Of a stretch of 64,000 nt of DNA, positions 1 through 7,709 are shown in pieces; the first letter of the stretch is position 1, and each line of letters begins with the position of its first letter. Source of the stretch: Aromatoleum tolulyticum (GTDB taxonomy: Bacteria; Pseudomonadota; Gammaproteobacteria; Burkholderiales; Rhodocyclaceae); the NCBI RefSeq assembly GCF_900156155.1, contig NZ_FTMD01000016.1:1-64000 (forward strand), given 5' to 3'. The translations under genes were made by a program, and so were the position numbers. The notes beneath the pieces were generated by a model. That model worked only from the letters and a program-made list of their open reading frames with translations. It was not told where the DNA came from and searched no databases.

Positions 1-241
1 AAAACTGCCGATCCGAGCGAATGGAGTACAGCGCGATCAGCAATTGCCCCTTGAGCAGGCGCTCGGGCGGGATCGACGGCCGTCCGACACTCGAATACAG
101 CGCATTCAGATCCGCCGAAATGGCTGCGAGCGCCCGATCGGCGAGCTTCTTCACCCGCCGCAGCGGATGATCCGCGGGCACGCGCGACTCGGGCGAGAAG
201 TAATGGAACATCGAGGACTGGGGATCGAGTTGGCCGCGCAT
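1..241 (-). CDS. IS5-superfamily transposase, N-terminal part (runs off the window)
   Basis: An open frame runs from an ATG at 241 to the window edge without a stop, giving about 80 residues. It begins MRGQLDPQSSMFHYFSPESR and contains SRVPADHPLRRVKKLAD and GRPSIPPERLLKGQLLIALY. This is the N-terminal DUF772 region typical of IS5-type DDE transposases, the part that precedes the catalytic domain; the catalytic residues lie outside the window. The element lies directly beyond the 3' end of the prepilin peptidase gene, so its insertion probably cut short the pilus locus on that side. I could not define the terminal inverted repeat. The family call is from motif memory and is fairly secure; the exact IS name is unknown. 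Confidence 0.8.
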   Translation of the reverse strand, partial: MRGQLDPQSSMFHYFSPESRVPADHPLRRVKKLADRALAAISADLNALYSSVGRPSIPPERLLKGQLLIALYSIRSDRQF

Positions 242-281
242 CGCTGTCAGGACGGGAGTTTCGGGAATGCCTCTATGACAA

Positions 282-782
282 TCAACTCGTCAGTTCGTTC
301 ACTGGGTTTTGCATCACCCTGCTAGCGCTTTGGCCGGTAGCGGCATTCACCGCGCTGGTGGTCAGCATGAAGCGAAGATTCAAGGCAAGTTGCTTGAATG
401 ACCGTTGCCACAGCACCATGACGATGGCGAAGACGCCACCGGCGGCGAAGGTTAGCACGACCGCGCCGAGGGTCTGAAGCGGGCCGAGGAATGCGCCGAT
501 CATCATCATCAGCTTGACGTCGCCCGCGCCCATCGCTCTGAGGGCGTATAGGGGCAATAGACAGACAAATCCAACCATCAATCCCTGCAGCAGCGGGATC
601 AAGCCGATGCTCCCCGGCAAGAAATCATCCAATACGCCTAGGCCTGGCGTCGCGATGCTGTGGAATAAGACTGCCGCTACCATTCCTAGAGCCACAAGGA
701 GGTTTGGCACTTTGCCTCGACGTATATCAACGACAACGGCTAATGCCAGCACGGCAATCAGTACCGCAAGTCCGATATTCAT
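282..782 (-). CDS. cpaA: prepilin peptidase, CpaA/TadV type (A24 family)
   Basis: The product is a 166-residue integral membrane aspartic protease that removes the leader of Flp-type prepilins at the inner membrane. The sequence shows the two A24 landmarks: DIRRGKVPN near residue 19 (first Asp) and a GAGDVKLMM motif near residue 86 (second Asp, GxGD). Hydrophobic segments surround both. The length suits the short CpaA/TadV branch, which lacks the N-terminal methyltransferase domain. Two Flp pilin genes lie just upstream on the same strand, which supports the role. The stop codon sits about 40 bp from the start of an IS5 transposase, so the last residues may be altered by the insertion. Confidence 0.85.
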   Translation of the reverse strand: MNIGLAVLIAVLALAVVVDIRRGKVPNLLVALGMVAAVLFHSIATPGLGVLDDFLPGSIGLIPLLQGLMVGFVCLLPLYALRAMGAGDVKLMMMIGAFLGPLQTLGAVVLTFAAGGVFAIVMVLWQRSFKQLALNLRFMLTTSAVNAATGQSASRVMQNPVNELTS

Positions 783-886
783 TTGCCGTCAGTCCTCTCG
801 AACAACTTTGCCCGGAGACCAGTGCGATGGCGCAATTTGATTCCAGCGCCGTCGCAACTGGTTGGCACTTTAGATCGCGTGTTCTA

Positions 887-1072
887 TCAGAACGTACATG
901 TGGACGGGGTTGTGAGACATGTGGCGATCTTGGAGAAGAGCGCGTTCAAGTTGGTTCCGACCGCTTTAGCGCCAATGATAATCATCACTGCGATCAGGGC
1001 GGCAATCAGCCCGTATTCAATCGCCGTTACCCCTTCCTCGTCACTCGCGAACTGTTTGAGCATTTCCAACAT
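887..1072 (-). CDS. Flp/Fap-type pilin subunit
   Basis: This is a 61-residue type IVb pilin of the Flp family. The start is set at 1072 because an AAGGAG ribosome site ends 6 bases upstream of that ATG; the ATG at 1087 lies inside this leader and has no site of its own. The motif EEGVTAIEYGLIAALIAVMI carries the processing site (cleavage after the Gly before VTAIEY) and the invariant Glu at +5 followed by Tyr. One long hydrophobic helix makes up most of the mature pilin. It lies between a second pilin and the prepilin peptidase. It would assemble into Tad/Flp fibres, but no tad assembly genes are in the window. Confidence 0.85.
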   Translation of the reverse strand: MLEMLKQFASDEEGVTAIEYGLIAALIAVMIIIGAKAVGTNLNALFSKIATCLTTPSTCTF

Positions 1073-1188
1073 GATTTTCTCCTTCATCTAAAAGACGCCG
1101 GACCTCCCGGCTACACCCCGGAGCGGGAGGCCCGTTCCGGATAATCAGTACGAGTCGCCTTACGACCCGAAGCAAGACTGCTACTTAC

Positions 1189-1380
1189 TCACAAAATCGC
1201 GTCCGTGACTGTCCGTGCGATATCGTCATAGAGCGTCTTGACACTGTCGCCCAACAGAGCGACAGAAATAACGATCGCGCCGAAGATCAGGGCCGCCAGC
1301 AGTGCATACTCGATCGCGGTCACCCCGTCCTCATCGAACCAGATAGCGCTGAGTCGCTTACCGATCTGCGCGGCTTTCAT
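1189..1380 (-). CDS. Flp-type pilin subunit (second copy)
   Basis: This is a 63-residue Flp-family pilin paralogous to the neighbour at 887-1072. The start at 1380 (MKAAQIG) is preferred over the in-frame ATG at 1440 because GGAG lies 7 bases before it. The processing and polymerisation motif DGVTAIEYALLAALIFGAI is intact: Gly-Val cleavage site, Glu5-Tyr6, then a hydrophobic helix. It has an acidic C-terminus (LYDDIARTVTDAIL) unlike the Cys-containing tail of the first pilin, so the two are probably not interchangeable. It is likely co-transcribed with the first pilin and cpaA. Confidence 0.8.
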   Translation of the reverse strand: MKAAQIGKRLSAIWFDEDGVTAIEYALLAALIFGAIVISVALLGDSVKTLYDDIARTVTDAIL

Positions 1381-2092
1381 CACGTCGCTCCGGCCCGTCA
1401 CTGTTGATTGCAGATTAGGGCCGAAACGTCGTTCCGGCATCGGTGTTTGGACCTAATTCACGTGGGTACATGTGCCGGGGTGAAGGCATGACAATTGTCA
1501 TGGGCCTTGGCGTTGCCCGTGCGTGCAGTCGCGCGTCCATTTGGGAGAGGAGAGGCAAGCCAGGAGCATTCGTGTCGAGCTACCCTGTCCCAGTGGGGGG
1601 CAGGAATCACACGAATACGTCTCTCGTGCGAGCGCGTTGGCGAGCAGCGCCATCCCCGCCGCCACGTCGCTTCCCGACGCAGTTTTCGAAATTGCATCGC
1701 GCGCGCCGAGGCGCAGTGAGCGAGCGCGGATCTCAGGGGCCGTGTGGCAGGCGAATACAATGACCTGGCTTCACATCCTCCGATACGGTCCGGTTTGCTG
1801 CTTGCGTTGCCTGTGATGTGTTACCGCGACCGAACGGGTATTCCAGTGTGAAATTTCAGCCTTACGTCCGATGGGAAGGCCAGCAATGCGCAGGTTGCAC
1901 GGAACTATCGTGGTTTTGCAGCCCTTGATTTCCAGCTGGGACGCAAGGGGCAGCGTCGCGGCGTTCACCGCTGATGGTACGGGTGAACGGAGCAAGCGTT
2001 GGTTTTGTGCGAATCCGATTGTTCGGTTCTGCGTGATCGGAAAACTGAATCGATCTCCGAGTTCCCATGTGTAACGCAGGATTTACCGACTC
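1381..2092. other. 712-bp intergenic stretch, no convincing gene
   Basis: No open frame here has a recognisable product or a good ribosome site. The stretch separates divergent genes (pilin on minus, membrane protein on plus). It contains a perfect 16-bp palindrome at 1487-1502. It also contains a pair of inverted 8-mers, ATTCGTGT (1568-1575) and ACACGAAT (1609-1616), flanking a C/G-rich inner stem. It probably carries the pilin promoter. Confidence 0.5.
1487..1502. promoter_or_regulatory. perfect 16-bp palindrome (candidate operator)
   Basis: CATGACAATTGTCATG reads identically on both strands. It lies 107-122 bp upstream of the second pilin gene start, in a gene-free stretch. Palindromes of this length are typical of dimeric regulator sites. 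No regulator can be named from the sequence. Confidence 0.4.
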
Positions 2093-3604
2093 ATGACGAC
2101 AATCGACAGCGCCTGCGGCGCGACGCCGTTCGGATTTCGAACATATGGTGTTTCATGGCCAATGCTGGTCGGTTTGGTTTCGCTCGCTGCCGTGTTGGGA
2201 ATCCCGCGGTTCAGTGCATTGCTGGGGGATCCTGACACATATTGGCACCTCGCCGCGGGGCGGTGGATCCTCGATCACGGTGTAGTCCCCAAAAGTGATC
2301 CATTCTCACATTCGATGCCCGGTACCCCCTGGATGGCACATGAATGGCTTTCGGAGGTGTTGCTTGCTAGCGTGCATGACATCTTGGGGTGGACGGGACT
2401 CGTCGTGCTCGTGGCGTTGGTCTTCGCTGGTACGCTGGCGTATCTGGCGCGTTTCCTGCTGTCGCGTATGGAGCCGATCTATGCGCTACTGTTGACGGCA
2501 TTCGCCGCGGGCATGTTAATGGGGCATCTGCTGGTGCGCCCGCACGTTCTTGTTTGGCCCTTTCTGGCTGTCTGGGTGGGAACTTTGGTGAATGCGGGGG
2601 AGTACCGGAGAAATCCCCCTTGGTGGGCGCTGCTCCTGATGCCGCTGTGGGCCAATCTGCATGGCAGCTTCATTCTCGGGATTGGACTGGGGGCGGTACT
2701 GGCCTTGGATGCAGTTATGAGCCTGCCCGCGGACAAGAGGCGCAATAGCGTGTTGCCGTGGGCTGCCTTTGTCGGACTGAGCGCGCTGGCGGCGCTGGTG
2801 ACGCCTTGGGGCTGGAACGGGCTTGTGTTTCCGTTTCAGGTGAGCAGCATGGAACTCGCCCTAAAGGTTATTGACGAATGGCGTTCGGCGGATTTCCAGC
2901 AGCTGCAGACTCTGGAACTCTGGCTCCTGCTTGTATTGGCTTTGGCGTGCTCGGGACGTATGCGCCTGCCACTAATAAGGCTGATCCTCGTGCTGGGGTT
3001 GGCGCACCTCGCACTTAAACATCAGCGCCATGTGTCGCTTCTCGGGTTGGTGAGTCCCTTCTTGATTGCGGCATCCTTTGCGGGTGCCGGGCGTGAAACG
3101 AAGGATACGAAGCGCGATGCGGAATTCCTGGATCGCATGTTCGCTGCGTTTGCGGTGCCTGCACGACGTGGGGCAATCGCCGTTGCCGGATTGCTTGCAG
3201 CCGTGATGATCGGAGCAGTCTTTCAATCACGAGAGTTTTCGCCACTAGCGAAAAGTACCCCCGATGCCGCGGTGGACGCGGCGATCCGCGCCGGAGCTAC
3301 AGGGTCGGTACTCAACTCATATAATTTTGGTGGATACCTTATCTACCGAGGCATCCCTGTGTTCATCGACGGGCGCGCCGACATGTATGGCGATGGCTTT
3401 CTGAAGCGCTATATCGACGCGGTGGGACTGGCGGATACGAATGCGCTTGAGATGCTGCTGGCGGATTACCGAATCGGCTGGACCTTGCTGGACGCTGGTG
3501 CCCCCGCCGTGGCGTTATTGGACCGCTTGCCGGGCTGGAGGCGGGTTCATACCGATGGGGTGGCTGTCGCTCACATCAAGGAATCCGTCGCGGTCACTCA
3601 ATGA
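2093..3604 (+). CDS. polytopic membrane protein, GT-C-like, function unknown
   Basis: The 503-residue product has roughly ten hydrophobic segments between residues 20 and 370. A conserved-looking loop GDPDTYWHLAAGRWILDHG follows the first membrane segment, and a soluble C-terminal part (about 400-503) contains YNFGGYLIYRGIPVFIDGRAD. An acidic DxD-like loop after TM1 and a periplasmic C-terminal region resemble the layout of GT-C lipid-linked sugar transferases, but no signature allows a firm call. It converges with a dolichyl-phosphate-mannose-synthase-type glycosyltransferase. That enzyme class makes polyprenyl-phosphate sugars used by GT-C enzymes, so the pair may act together; this is inference. 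Base usage is less GC-biased than in the nif genes. Confidence 0.55.
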   Translation: MTTIDSACGATPFGFRTYGVSWPMLVGLVSLAAVLGIPRFSALLGDPDTYWHLAAGRWILDHGVVPKSDPFSHSMPGTPWMAHEWLSEVLLASVHDILGWTGLVVLVALVFAGTLAYLARFLLSRMEPIYALLLTAFAAGMLMGHLLVRPHVLVWPFLAVWVGTLVNAGEYRRNPPWWALLLMPLWANLHGSFILGIGLGAVLALDAVMSLPADKRRNSVLPWAAFVGLSALAALVTPWGWNGLVFPFQVSSMELALKVIDEWRSADFQQLQTLELWLLLVLALACSGRMRLPLIRLILVLGLAHLALKHQRHVSLLGLVSPFLIAASFAGAGRETKDTKRDAEFLDRMFAAFAVPARRGAIAVAGLLAAVMIGAVFQSREFSPLAKSTPDAAVDAAIRAGATGSVLNSYNFGGYLIYRGIPVFIDGRADMYGDGFLKRYIDAVGLADTNALEMLLADYRIGWTLLDAGAPAVALLDRLPGWRRVHTDGVAVAHIKESVAVTQ

Positions 3605-3608
3605 GAGA

Positions 3609-3645
3609 GCCGTCGTACGACGACGGCCGTGGAAAAATTTTTGGG
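3609..3645 (+). terminator. possible terminator after the membrane-protein gene
   Basis: A 7-bp stem GCCGTCG / CGACGGC with a 5-base loop lies at 3609-3627, five bases after the stop. An A5T5 run follows about ten bases later. The T run is offset, so this is weak. Confidence 0.3.
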
Positions 3646-3699
3646 CGTCTCACCTATGGAGCGATCCGTTTTCGGAGGACCAGTGCGAATCCGCCGGAG

Positions 3700-4695
3700 T
3701 CAGGCGCCAACGCGCCGCACGCCGTGCTGCCGGGTCGCGAGACGCGGACGCATTGCGGGCCGTGAGGGCTGGAATTCACTGACGAGATAAAGGGGGCGGC
3801 CCTTCGCTTCGTCGAAGAGTCTCGCCAGGTATTCGCCAATCACGCCCAGGGCAGCAAGCTGTATGCCGCCAAGAAAGAGGATCACGGTCATCAACGAGGG
3901 GTAGCCCGCCACGGCGTTGCCGAAGCGCAGCGTCGACACGATGATGTAAGCGCCGTACATGAAGGCGAAGGCGGCCGTAAGGGCGCCGATATAGGTGGCG
4001 GCCTTGAGCGGGGCGGTGCTGAAGGAGGTGATTCCCTCCAGCGCGAAGTTCCACAGTTTCCAGTAATTCCACTTGCTGCGCCCGGAATGGCGAGGGGCGC
4101 GCCGGTAGGGTACGGCCTTTTGCGGGTAGCCGATCCAGGCGAACAGCCCTTTCATGAAGCGGTGCTGTTCGCGCAGCCGGCCAAGCGCCTCGACGGCGCG
4201 GCGGCTGAGCAGGCGGAAATCCCCGGTGTCGCGCGGGATGTGGAAGTGGGCGAGCTTGCCGATGACGCGATAGAAAAGCCGTGCGGTAAGTTTCTTGGCG
4301 AGACTTTCGCCGTTGCGCTCGGTGCGCTGCGCGTAGACGACGTCGTAGCCCTCCTGCCAGCCGCGAACGAGCTCCGGGATGAGTTCGGGCGGATCCTGCA
4401 GGTCGGCGTCGATCACGACGACTGCGTCGCCCCGCGCGTGGTCGATGCCCGCCGTCATCGCAAGGTCCTTGCCGAAGTTGCGCGACAGTTCGATGATCGC
4501 GATCCGGTCGTCCCGCTGCCGCAGGGCGCGCAGCACGGAGGGCGTACCGTCGGTGCTCCCGTCGTTGACATAGACGATTTCGCATTCGAGCGGCAGCGCA
4601 GTGGTGACGGCTGTGAGCCGCCGCTGGAACTCAGGCAGGACATCAGCTTCGTTGAATGCGGGAATGACGATCGAGAGCAGCTTGCGGTCTTTCAT
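3700..4695 (-). CDS. family 2 glycosyltransferase, polyprenyl-phosphate sugar synthase type
   Basis: The 331-residue product has a cytosolic GT2 domain with LSIVIPAFNEADVL (residues 7-20), YVNDGSTDGT (nucleotide binding) and VVVIDADLQDPPELI (DxD metal site). Two C-terminal membrane helices follow (about 235-260 and 270-295, including LFLGGIQLAALGVIGEYLARL). This is the layout of GtrB/ArnC/DPM1-like enzymes, which transfer a sugar from a nucleotide donor to undecaprenyl phosphate at the inner membrane. QHRFMKGLFAWIGY and SKWNYWKLWNFALEG are typical of the subgroup. The acceptor is probably the lipid carrier; the sugar cannot be told. The convergent membrane protein may be the downstream transferase. 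Confidence 0.85.
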   Translation of the reverse strand: MKDRKLLSIVIPAFNEADVLPEFQRRLTAVTTALPLECEIVYVNDGSTDGTPSVLRALRQRDDRIAIIELSRNFGKDLAMTAGIDHARGDAVVVIDADLQDPPELIPELVRGWQEGYDVVYAQRTERNGESLAKKLTARLFYRVIGKLAHFHIPRDTGDFRLLSRRAVEALGRLREQHRFMKGLFAWIGYPQKAVPYRRAPRHSGRSKWNYWKLWNFALEGITSFSTAPLKAATYIGALTAAFAFMYGAYIIVSTLRFGNAVAGYPSLMTVILFLGGIQLAALGVIGEYLARLFDEAKGRPLYLVSEFQPSRPAMRPRLATRQHGVRRVGA

Positions 4696-4935
4696 GACTC
4701 CCTCTCTCCGGTCCTTGGTGCGGGCGAATGGGTGGTTCGCCGGCTCGATTCGGGCCTTTCAAGCATGGACCAATTGTGTCTGCAAGGCATCGTTGGATCC
4801 GCCTGCCGAAGATAGTGCGTTGCTGTCGGTGCGTCCGTGACAGATGTCCCGGTCTTCAGCCCGGTCGGATGCCAGGTTGTGGGCGTGTTAGCCTTATAAG
4901 GCCAAGCTGTCGGCGCATGGATGCTCGCGATCGAT

Positions 4936-5346
4936 TCAGCCGGACACTTCGGCCGTTTCGACGATGGCGGCTAGCAGTTCCGCGCCCGGCGCGGTTTTCG
5001 TGACGAGCCGTGCGGCACCTAGCGCGAGCGAGCGTTGGAGGGTGGCCGCGTCGCAGTGGCAGGTGAAGACGATGATGGTGGCGCAACAGGCGTTGCGGAG
5101 TTGAGTGATCAGTGCCAGTCCGTCCTCGCCGCCGAGTTCGGCGTCGAGGACGATGACGTCTGGCTGGAGACGCCGCGCCAGGTCAAGGGCTTGGCGGCCG
5201 GTGGTGGCGCAGCCGGAAACCTGCATCGCTTTTCCTTCGCTTTCCACGAGCGCGCTCACTCCGGCCAGAATCGCCCGCTGGTCATCGACCAGCAGCACTT
5301 CAATCGGACGGGCAACGGTGAGGCAGGGCACGACGGCGTGCTCCAC
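4936..5346 (-). CDS. single-domain response regulator (receiver only)
   Basis: The 136-residue product consists of one CheY-like receiver. VLLVDDQRAIL gives the acidic pair, VIVLDAELGGEDGLAL gives the phosphoacceptor Asp, IIVFTCHC gives the switch Thr, and VTKTAPGAELL gives the Lys. No output domain follows, so it signals through a partner or a phosphorelay. The first in-frame codon is GTG at 5346, with no clear ribosome site; a start a few codons downstream is possible. The closest neighbours in sequence style are the LuxR-type regulators, as at 9633-10313. Upstream at 5427-5443 lies a motif also found before other minus-strand genes of this region. Confidence 0.75.
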   Translation of the reverse strand: MEHAVVPCLTVARPIEVLLVDDQRAILAGVSALVESEGKAMQVSGCATTGRQALDLARRLQPDVIVLDAELGGEDGLALITQLRNACCATIIVFTCHCDAATLQRSLALGAARLVTKTAPGAELLAAIVETAEVSG

Positions 5347-5466
5347 GCATGCGGCTTGGGCCGCGATGGTCTCAACATACCGTGCATTGGGTAGTTTCGC
5401 CCATGGGATGATACGCGCGGGAGACCCGTGACAAATTACCCGGATGGGAGGCCGGGCGGGGTCGGG

Positions 5467-5623
5467 TCAGTCGTCGGCGAAGACGTCGTCGAGGCTCGTC
5501 GCCTCGATCACGCGGTCGGACCAGGAGAAGGGGGTGTCTTGCGATACGCAGACCTTGATCAGCGTGTCCGCCGGCGTTGGGGCTGCTTCGCCGCAACAGT
5601 CGTTAGTCCGCTTTGGAATGCGT
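5467..5623 (-). pseudogene. 3' remnant of a gene interrupted by the AbiE cassette
   Basis: In the frame ending at TGA 5467-5469 the sequence encodes ADTLIKVCVSQDTPFSWSDR, then VIEATSLDDVFADD and a stop. Third codon positions in this stretch are almost all G or C (ATC AAG GTC, TTC TCC TGG, GAC GAC GTC TTC GCC), as in a real gene of this genome, whereas its frame is closed upstream by a TAA at 5624-5626. The likely 5' part is the start at 7645. Between them sits the AbiEi/AbiEii pair with a different codon style. I do not recognise the protein. Confidence 0.45.
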
Positions 5624-6473
5624 TAAGGTAGCGCTCTACTCGGGAGCTTCCGGCATCGTCTCCCATTGATAGCGTGGTTCGCAGGAGTTGGCCGATCAGT
5701 TGCTGCCGTAGCCCGGCGTCGGTCAGGATGACCGTTACGGCCTGCGTCGTGCGCGGCAGGGAGATTTCCGCAGCGTCCTTGCCCAGCAGTATGGCGCCTG
5801 CGAGTTCCGGATCGAAATCGGCCGCCTGCAGCAAAACCGGCTCAGCATCGTAGAGCCGGTCGATGTTGCCGGCGTCGCAGTAGTGCCGCGCGATCAGCAG
5901 GAAGTCCGCGGCATCCTTGGTGGTTTCCCGATGACGGTCACGCCAGGCGATGAGCTTGAGCATCGCAAGGGCCGGCAGTGAGGCGACAGGAACGCAAAGG
6001 TCGTCGGCCACGCCGACCATCATGGCCGACTGGCGAGCTTCGGCGAATCCGGCGACGCTCATGAGGATCTCCATGCCCGGGGGCCAGGCGATCGTTCCGT
6101 CAGTTGATTCGACACCGCCAAACGGCAACAGATCAAGGGGAATCCCGAAGGCCGCATCGTGTGCGTCGTACATAAGCCGATGAGCAATGCCGGCCTTCTC
6201 GGAGAACGCTCCCTCCCGGGTCAAGTTGGCCTTGAGCGCGTCGAGCGTGGTCCAATCATCGATGTGGATTCCCAGATCGACATCGCGGGTGGCGCGGCCC
6301 GTGTGTCGGCCAAAGACGTGGAGCAGGATCAGGTCGCGCGCCAATGCGCCACCGACGAAGTATTCGATGCCCAGTTCGCGTGTGGCGGCATCGACCCGGC
6401 GCAGAATGTCTTGAAGGAGGGGATCAACCGGGCGGTCGGGTCGCACCGTCAGTTGTGGCGAGGTATTGGTCAT
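5559..6473 (-). CDS. abiEii: nucleotidyltransferase of the AbiEii/AbiGii toxin family
   Basis: The 304-residue product has FVGGALARDLILLHVFG (GG..RD pocket) at about residues 40-56 and TRDVDLGIHI (metal-binding DxD) at about 63-72, the core of a pol-beta-type nucleotidyltransferase. KDAADFLLIARHY occurs in the middle. AbiEii-type toxins of type IV systems transfer nucleotides to RNA targets such as tRNA acceptor ends and so arrest translation, for example in phage-infected cells. That is family knowledge; the target here is not shown. The gene overlaps the upstream AbiEi-like gene by 50 bp, implying coupled translation. The 3' end overlaps the remnant of an older gene, a sign of insertion. 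Confidence 0.75.
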   Translation of the reverse strand: MTNTSPQLTVRPDRPVDPLLQDILRRVDAATRELGIEYFVGGALARDLILLHVFGRHTGRATRDVDLGIHIDDWTTLDALKANLTREGAFSEKAGIAHRLMYDAHDAAFGIPLDLLPFGGVESTDGTIAWPPGMEILMSVAGFAEARQSAMMVGVADDLCVPVASLPALAMLKLIAWRDRHRETTKDAADFLLIARHYCDAGNIDRLYDAEPVLLQAADFDPELAGAILLGKDAAEISLPRTTQAVTVILTDAGLRQQLIGQLLRTTLSMGDDAGSSRVERYLNAFQSGLTTVAAKQPQRRRTR

Positions 6474-7470
6474 GGATCAATTTCGCTGTTTCGACATTGC
6501 GCGGATCGGCGGTGGCCATCAGGTCGGCATAGATGACCAGAGGGGGGGCGACATCATCGGCTTGACGCGGGGTGTCGGGAGTCCAAAACGCATCCAGGAG
6601 CTCGACCTCACCGTTAGCATCAGGACGAAGTCGGTTGGCAAGGATGAGCGCATCCGGCTTGCCTTGGAGGTAGACCGTGGCAGTCGCTGGTTTCAGGTAG
6701 CCGGTAATCTTTGCTGCGGCAACTTCGCCTCCCCAGTAGGCATTGTGCTGGCGGACATCTTGATCCCGCCACCAGTCGTTCTTGGGTGCGGTGAAGCGAC
6801 GAGCGTTCAGCTTGGGCCTGAGTTTGATCGGATAGTGGGTTATCCACTCTTCCTGGAGGCGACGCGGGGCCAGTAGACGACGTGGGCCGGGCTTTTCGGG
6901 TGCGAGATGGCCGCGGTGTTCCAGATCCATCAATACGTCACCCACAGTTCCAAGCGCTACCCGTGCGGCCTTGGCGATGTCGCGGTATGGTGCATTTGCG
7001 AGCACGGGGCGATTGAGCAACGCAAACACGATCCGGAGTCCAGCGGGGGTCAAGGCGCGATAGGCGGGAGTGATACGCGTTTGGACGGGGCGGCGTTTTC
7101 CCGTGATGTAGACGAACAACCCGGGGGCTTCAATGTATGCATTGCCAGCCTCGTCCATGAACGGGAGGCGCAGCGCCCGGCATTGCTGGGCGGTCACTGC
7201 GGTGATGTATGGGGCGACCAGGATGAGCGGATGCGGCGCATGTTCGCCCTTTGCTTTGATCGTCCCCAAGGTCTGAAAACGGTCGACCGCTTTGATCTCT
7301 GCGAGAAAGCGGACAGTACGATTGTCTACAAGGACATCGAGCAAGGCATCGGCTCGCAACTGGTCGGCAGGCGCGGGCCAAATTCTCGTGCGCAAACCGG
7401 TTTCGTTTGCAAAGGCCTCGGTCGCGCGCTCAAGGATTTCTTTTTCCTTCAAGGGGCTGCCTCGATCCAC
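6424..7470 (-). CDS. abiEi: AbiEi-family antitoxin/repressor
   Basis: The 348-residue product begins with a region like a restriction-enzyme-type fold (FLAEIKAVDRF near residue 56). A winged-helix part at about 135-190 follows (ALTPAGLRIVFALLNRP, AARVALGTVGDVLMDLEHRG), then a C-terminal domain (WGGEVAAAKITGYLKPATA; YADLMATADPRNVETAKLI). This resembles the AbiEi-type antitoxin paired with AbiEii, which counteracts the toxin and represses its own promoter. The window supports autorepression: repeated TGAAC half-sites lie just upstream (7496-7581). The GTG at 7470 has no clear ribosome site; a TTG at 7452 preceded by GAGG is an alternative start. Codon use is less GC-rich than flanking genes, as expected for a mobile defence cassette. 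Confidence 0.75.
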   Translation of the reverse strand: MDRGSPLKEKEILERATEAFANETGLRTRIWPAPADQLRADALLDVLVDNRTVRFLAEIKAVDRFQTLGTIKAKGEHAPHPLILVAPYITAVTAQQCRALRLPFMDEAGNAYIEAPGLFVYITGKRRPVQTRITPAYRALTPAGLRIVFALLNRPVLANAPYRDIAKAARVALGTVGDVLMDLEHRGHLAPEKPGPRRLLAPRRLQEEWITHYPIKLRPKLNARRFTAPKNDWWRDQDVRQHNAYWGGEVAAAKITGYLKPATATVYLQGKPDALILANRLRPDANGEVELLDAFWTPDTPRQADDVAPPLVIYADLMATADPRNVETAKLIHDQYLATTDGATRPPG

Positions 7471-7495
7471 GGCCGTCGGTTGGGTTTGTTCGCGT

Positions 7496-7581
7496 TACGT
7501 GAACGGTTGTTGAATATGAACGGCGTTCTCGTTCATTATTTTCGATTGTTCTTTATACGTGAACGTTTGTCAAACTTGAAC
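7496..7581 (-). promoter_or_regulatory. AbiE promoter with direct and inverted TGAAC repeats (candidate operator)
   Basis: Two 26-bp direct repeats starting TACGTGAACG lie exactly 60 bp apart at 7496-7521 and 7556-7581, matching at 21 of 26 positions. Between them is an inverted pair ATGAACG (7516-7522) / CGTTCAT (7530-7536). In all there are five TGAAC half-sites in 86 bp immediately upstream of abiEi. Binding of AbiEi to repeats in its own promoter is known for the family; the specific assignment here is inferred. Confidence 0.55.
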
Positions 7582-7645
7582 AAGCAGGTGGCATTTCAAG
7601 CGACTGCAGAGCATGGTGCGACACCACGTCTTTGAGCTTGCTCAT
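7553..7645 (-). pseudogene. 5' fragment or tiny ORF after the subtilase gene (30 codons)
   Basis: An ATG at 7645 is preceded at the ideal distance by GGAGG (7651-7655). It encodes MSKLKDVVSHHALQSLEMPP, then ten further residues, and reads into the AbiE operator region before a TAA at 7553. The strong ribosome site suggests the start of a real gene co-transcribed with the subtilase (64 bp after its stop). Its downstream part would have been displaced by the AbiE cassette, with the matching end at 5467-5623. It could instead be a genuine 30-residue peptide. It is too short for a product call. Confidence 0.4.
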
Positions 7646-7709
7646 GTTTGCCTCCGTTTCCATTCCGACCACAGTTCCTTTGCGCGTTTGTGGCCGTGCC
7701 CGTCCGGCA

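Noticed and set aside
1458-1816. several overlapping open frames on both strands in the 1.4-1.8 kb gap
   Set aside because: They overlap each other, have no ribosome sites or recognisable domains and look like chance frames in GC-rich DNA.
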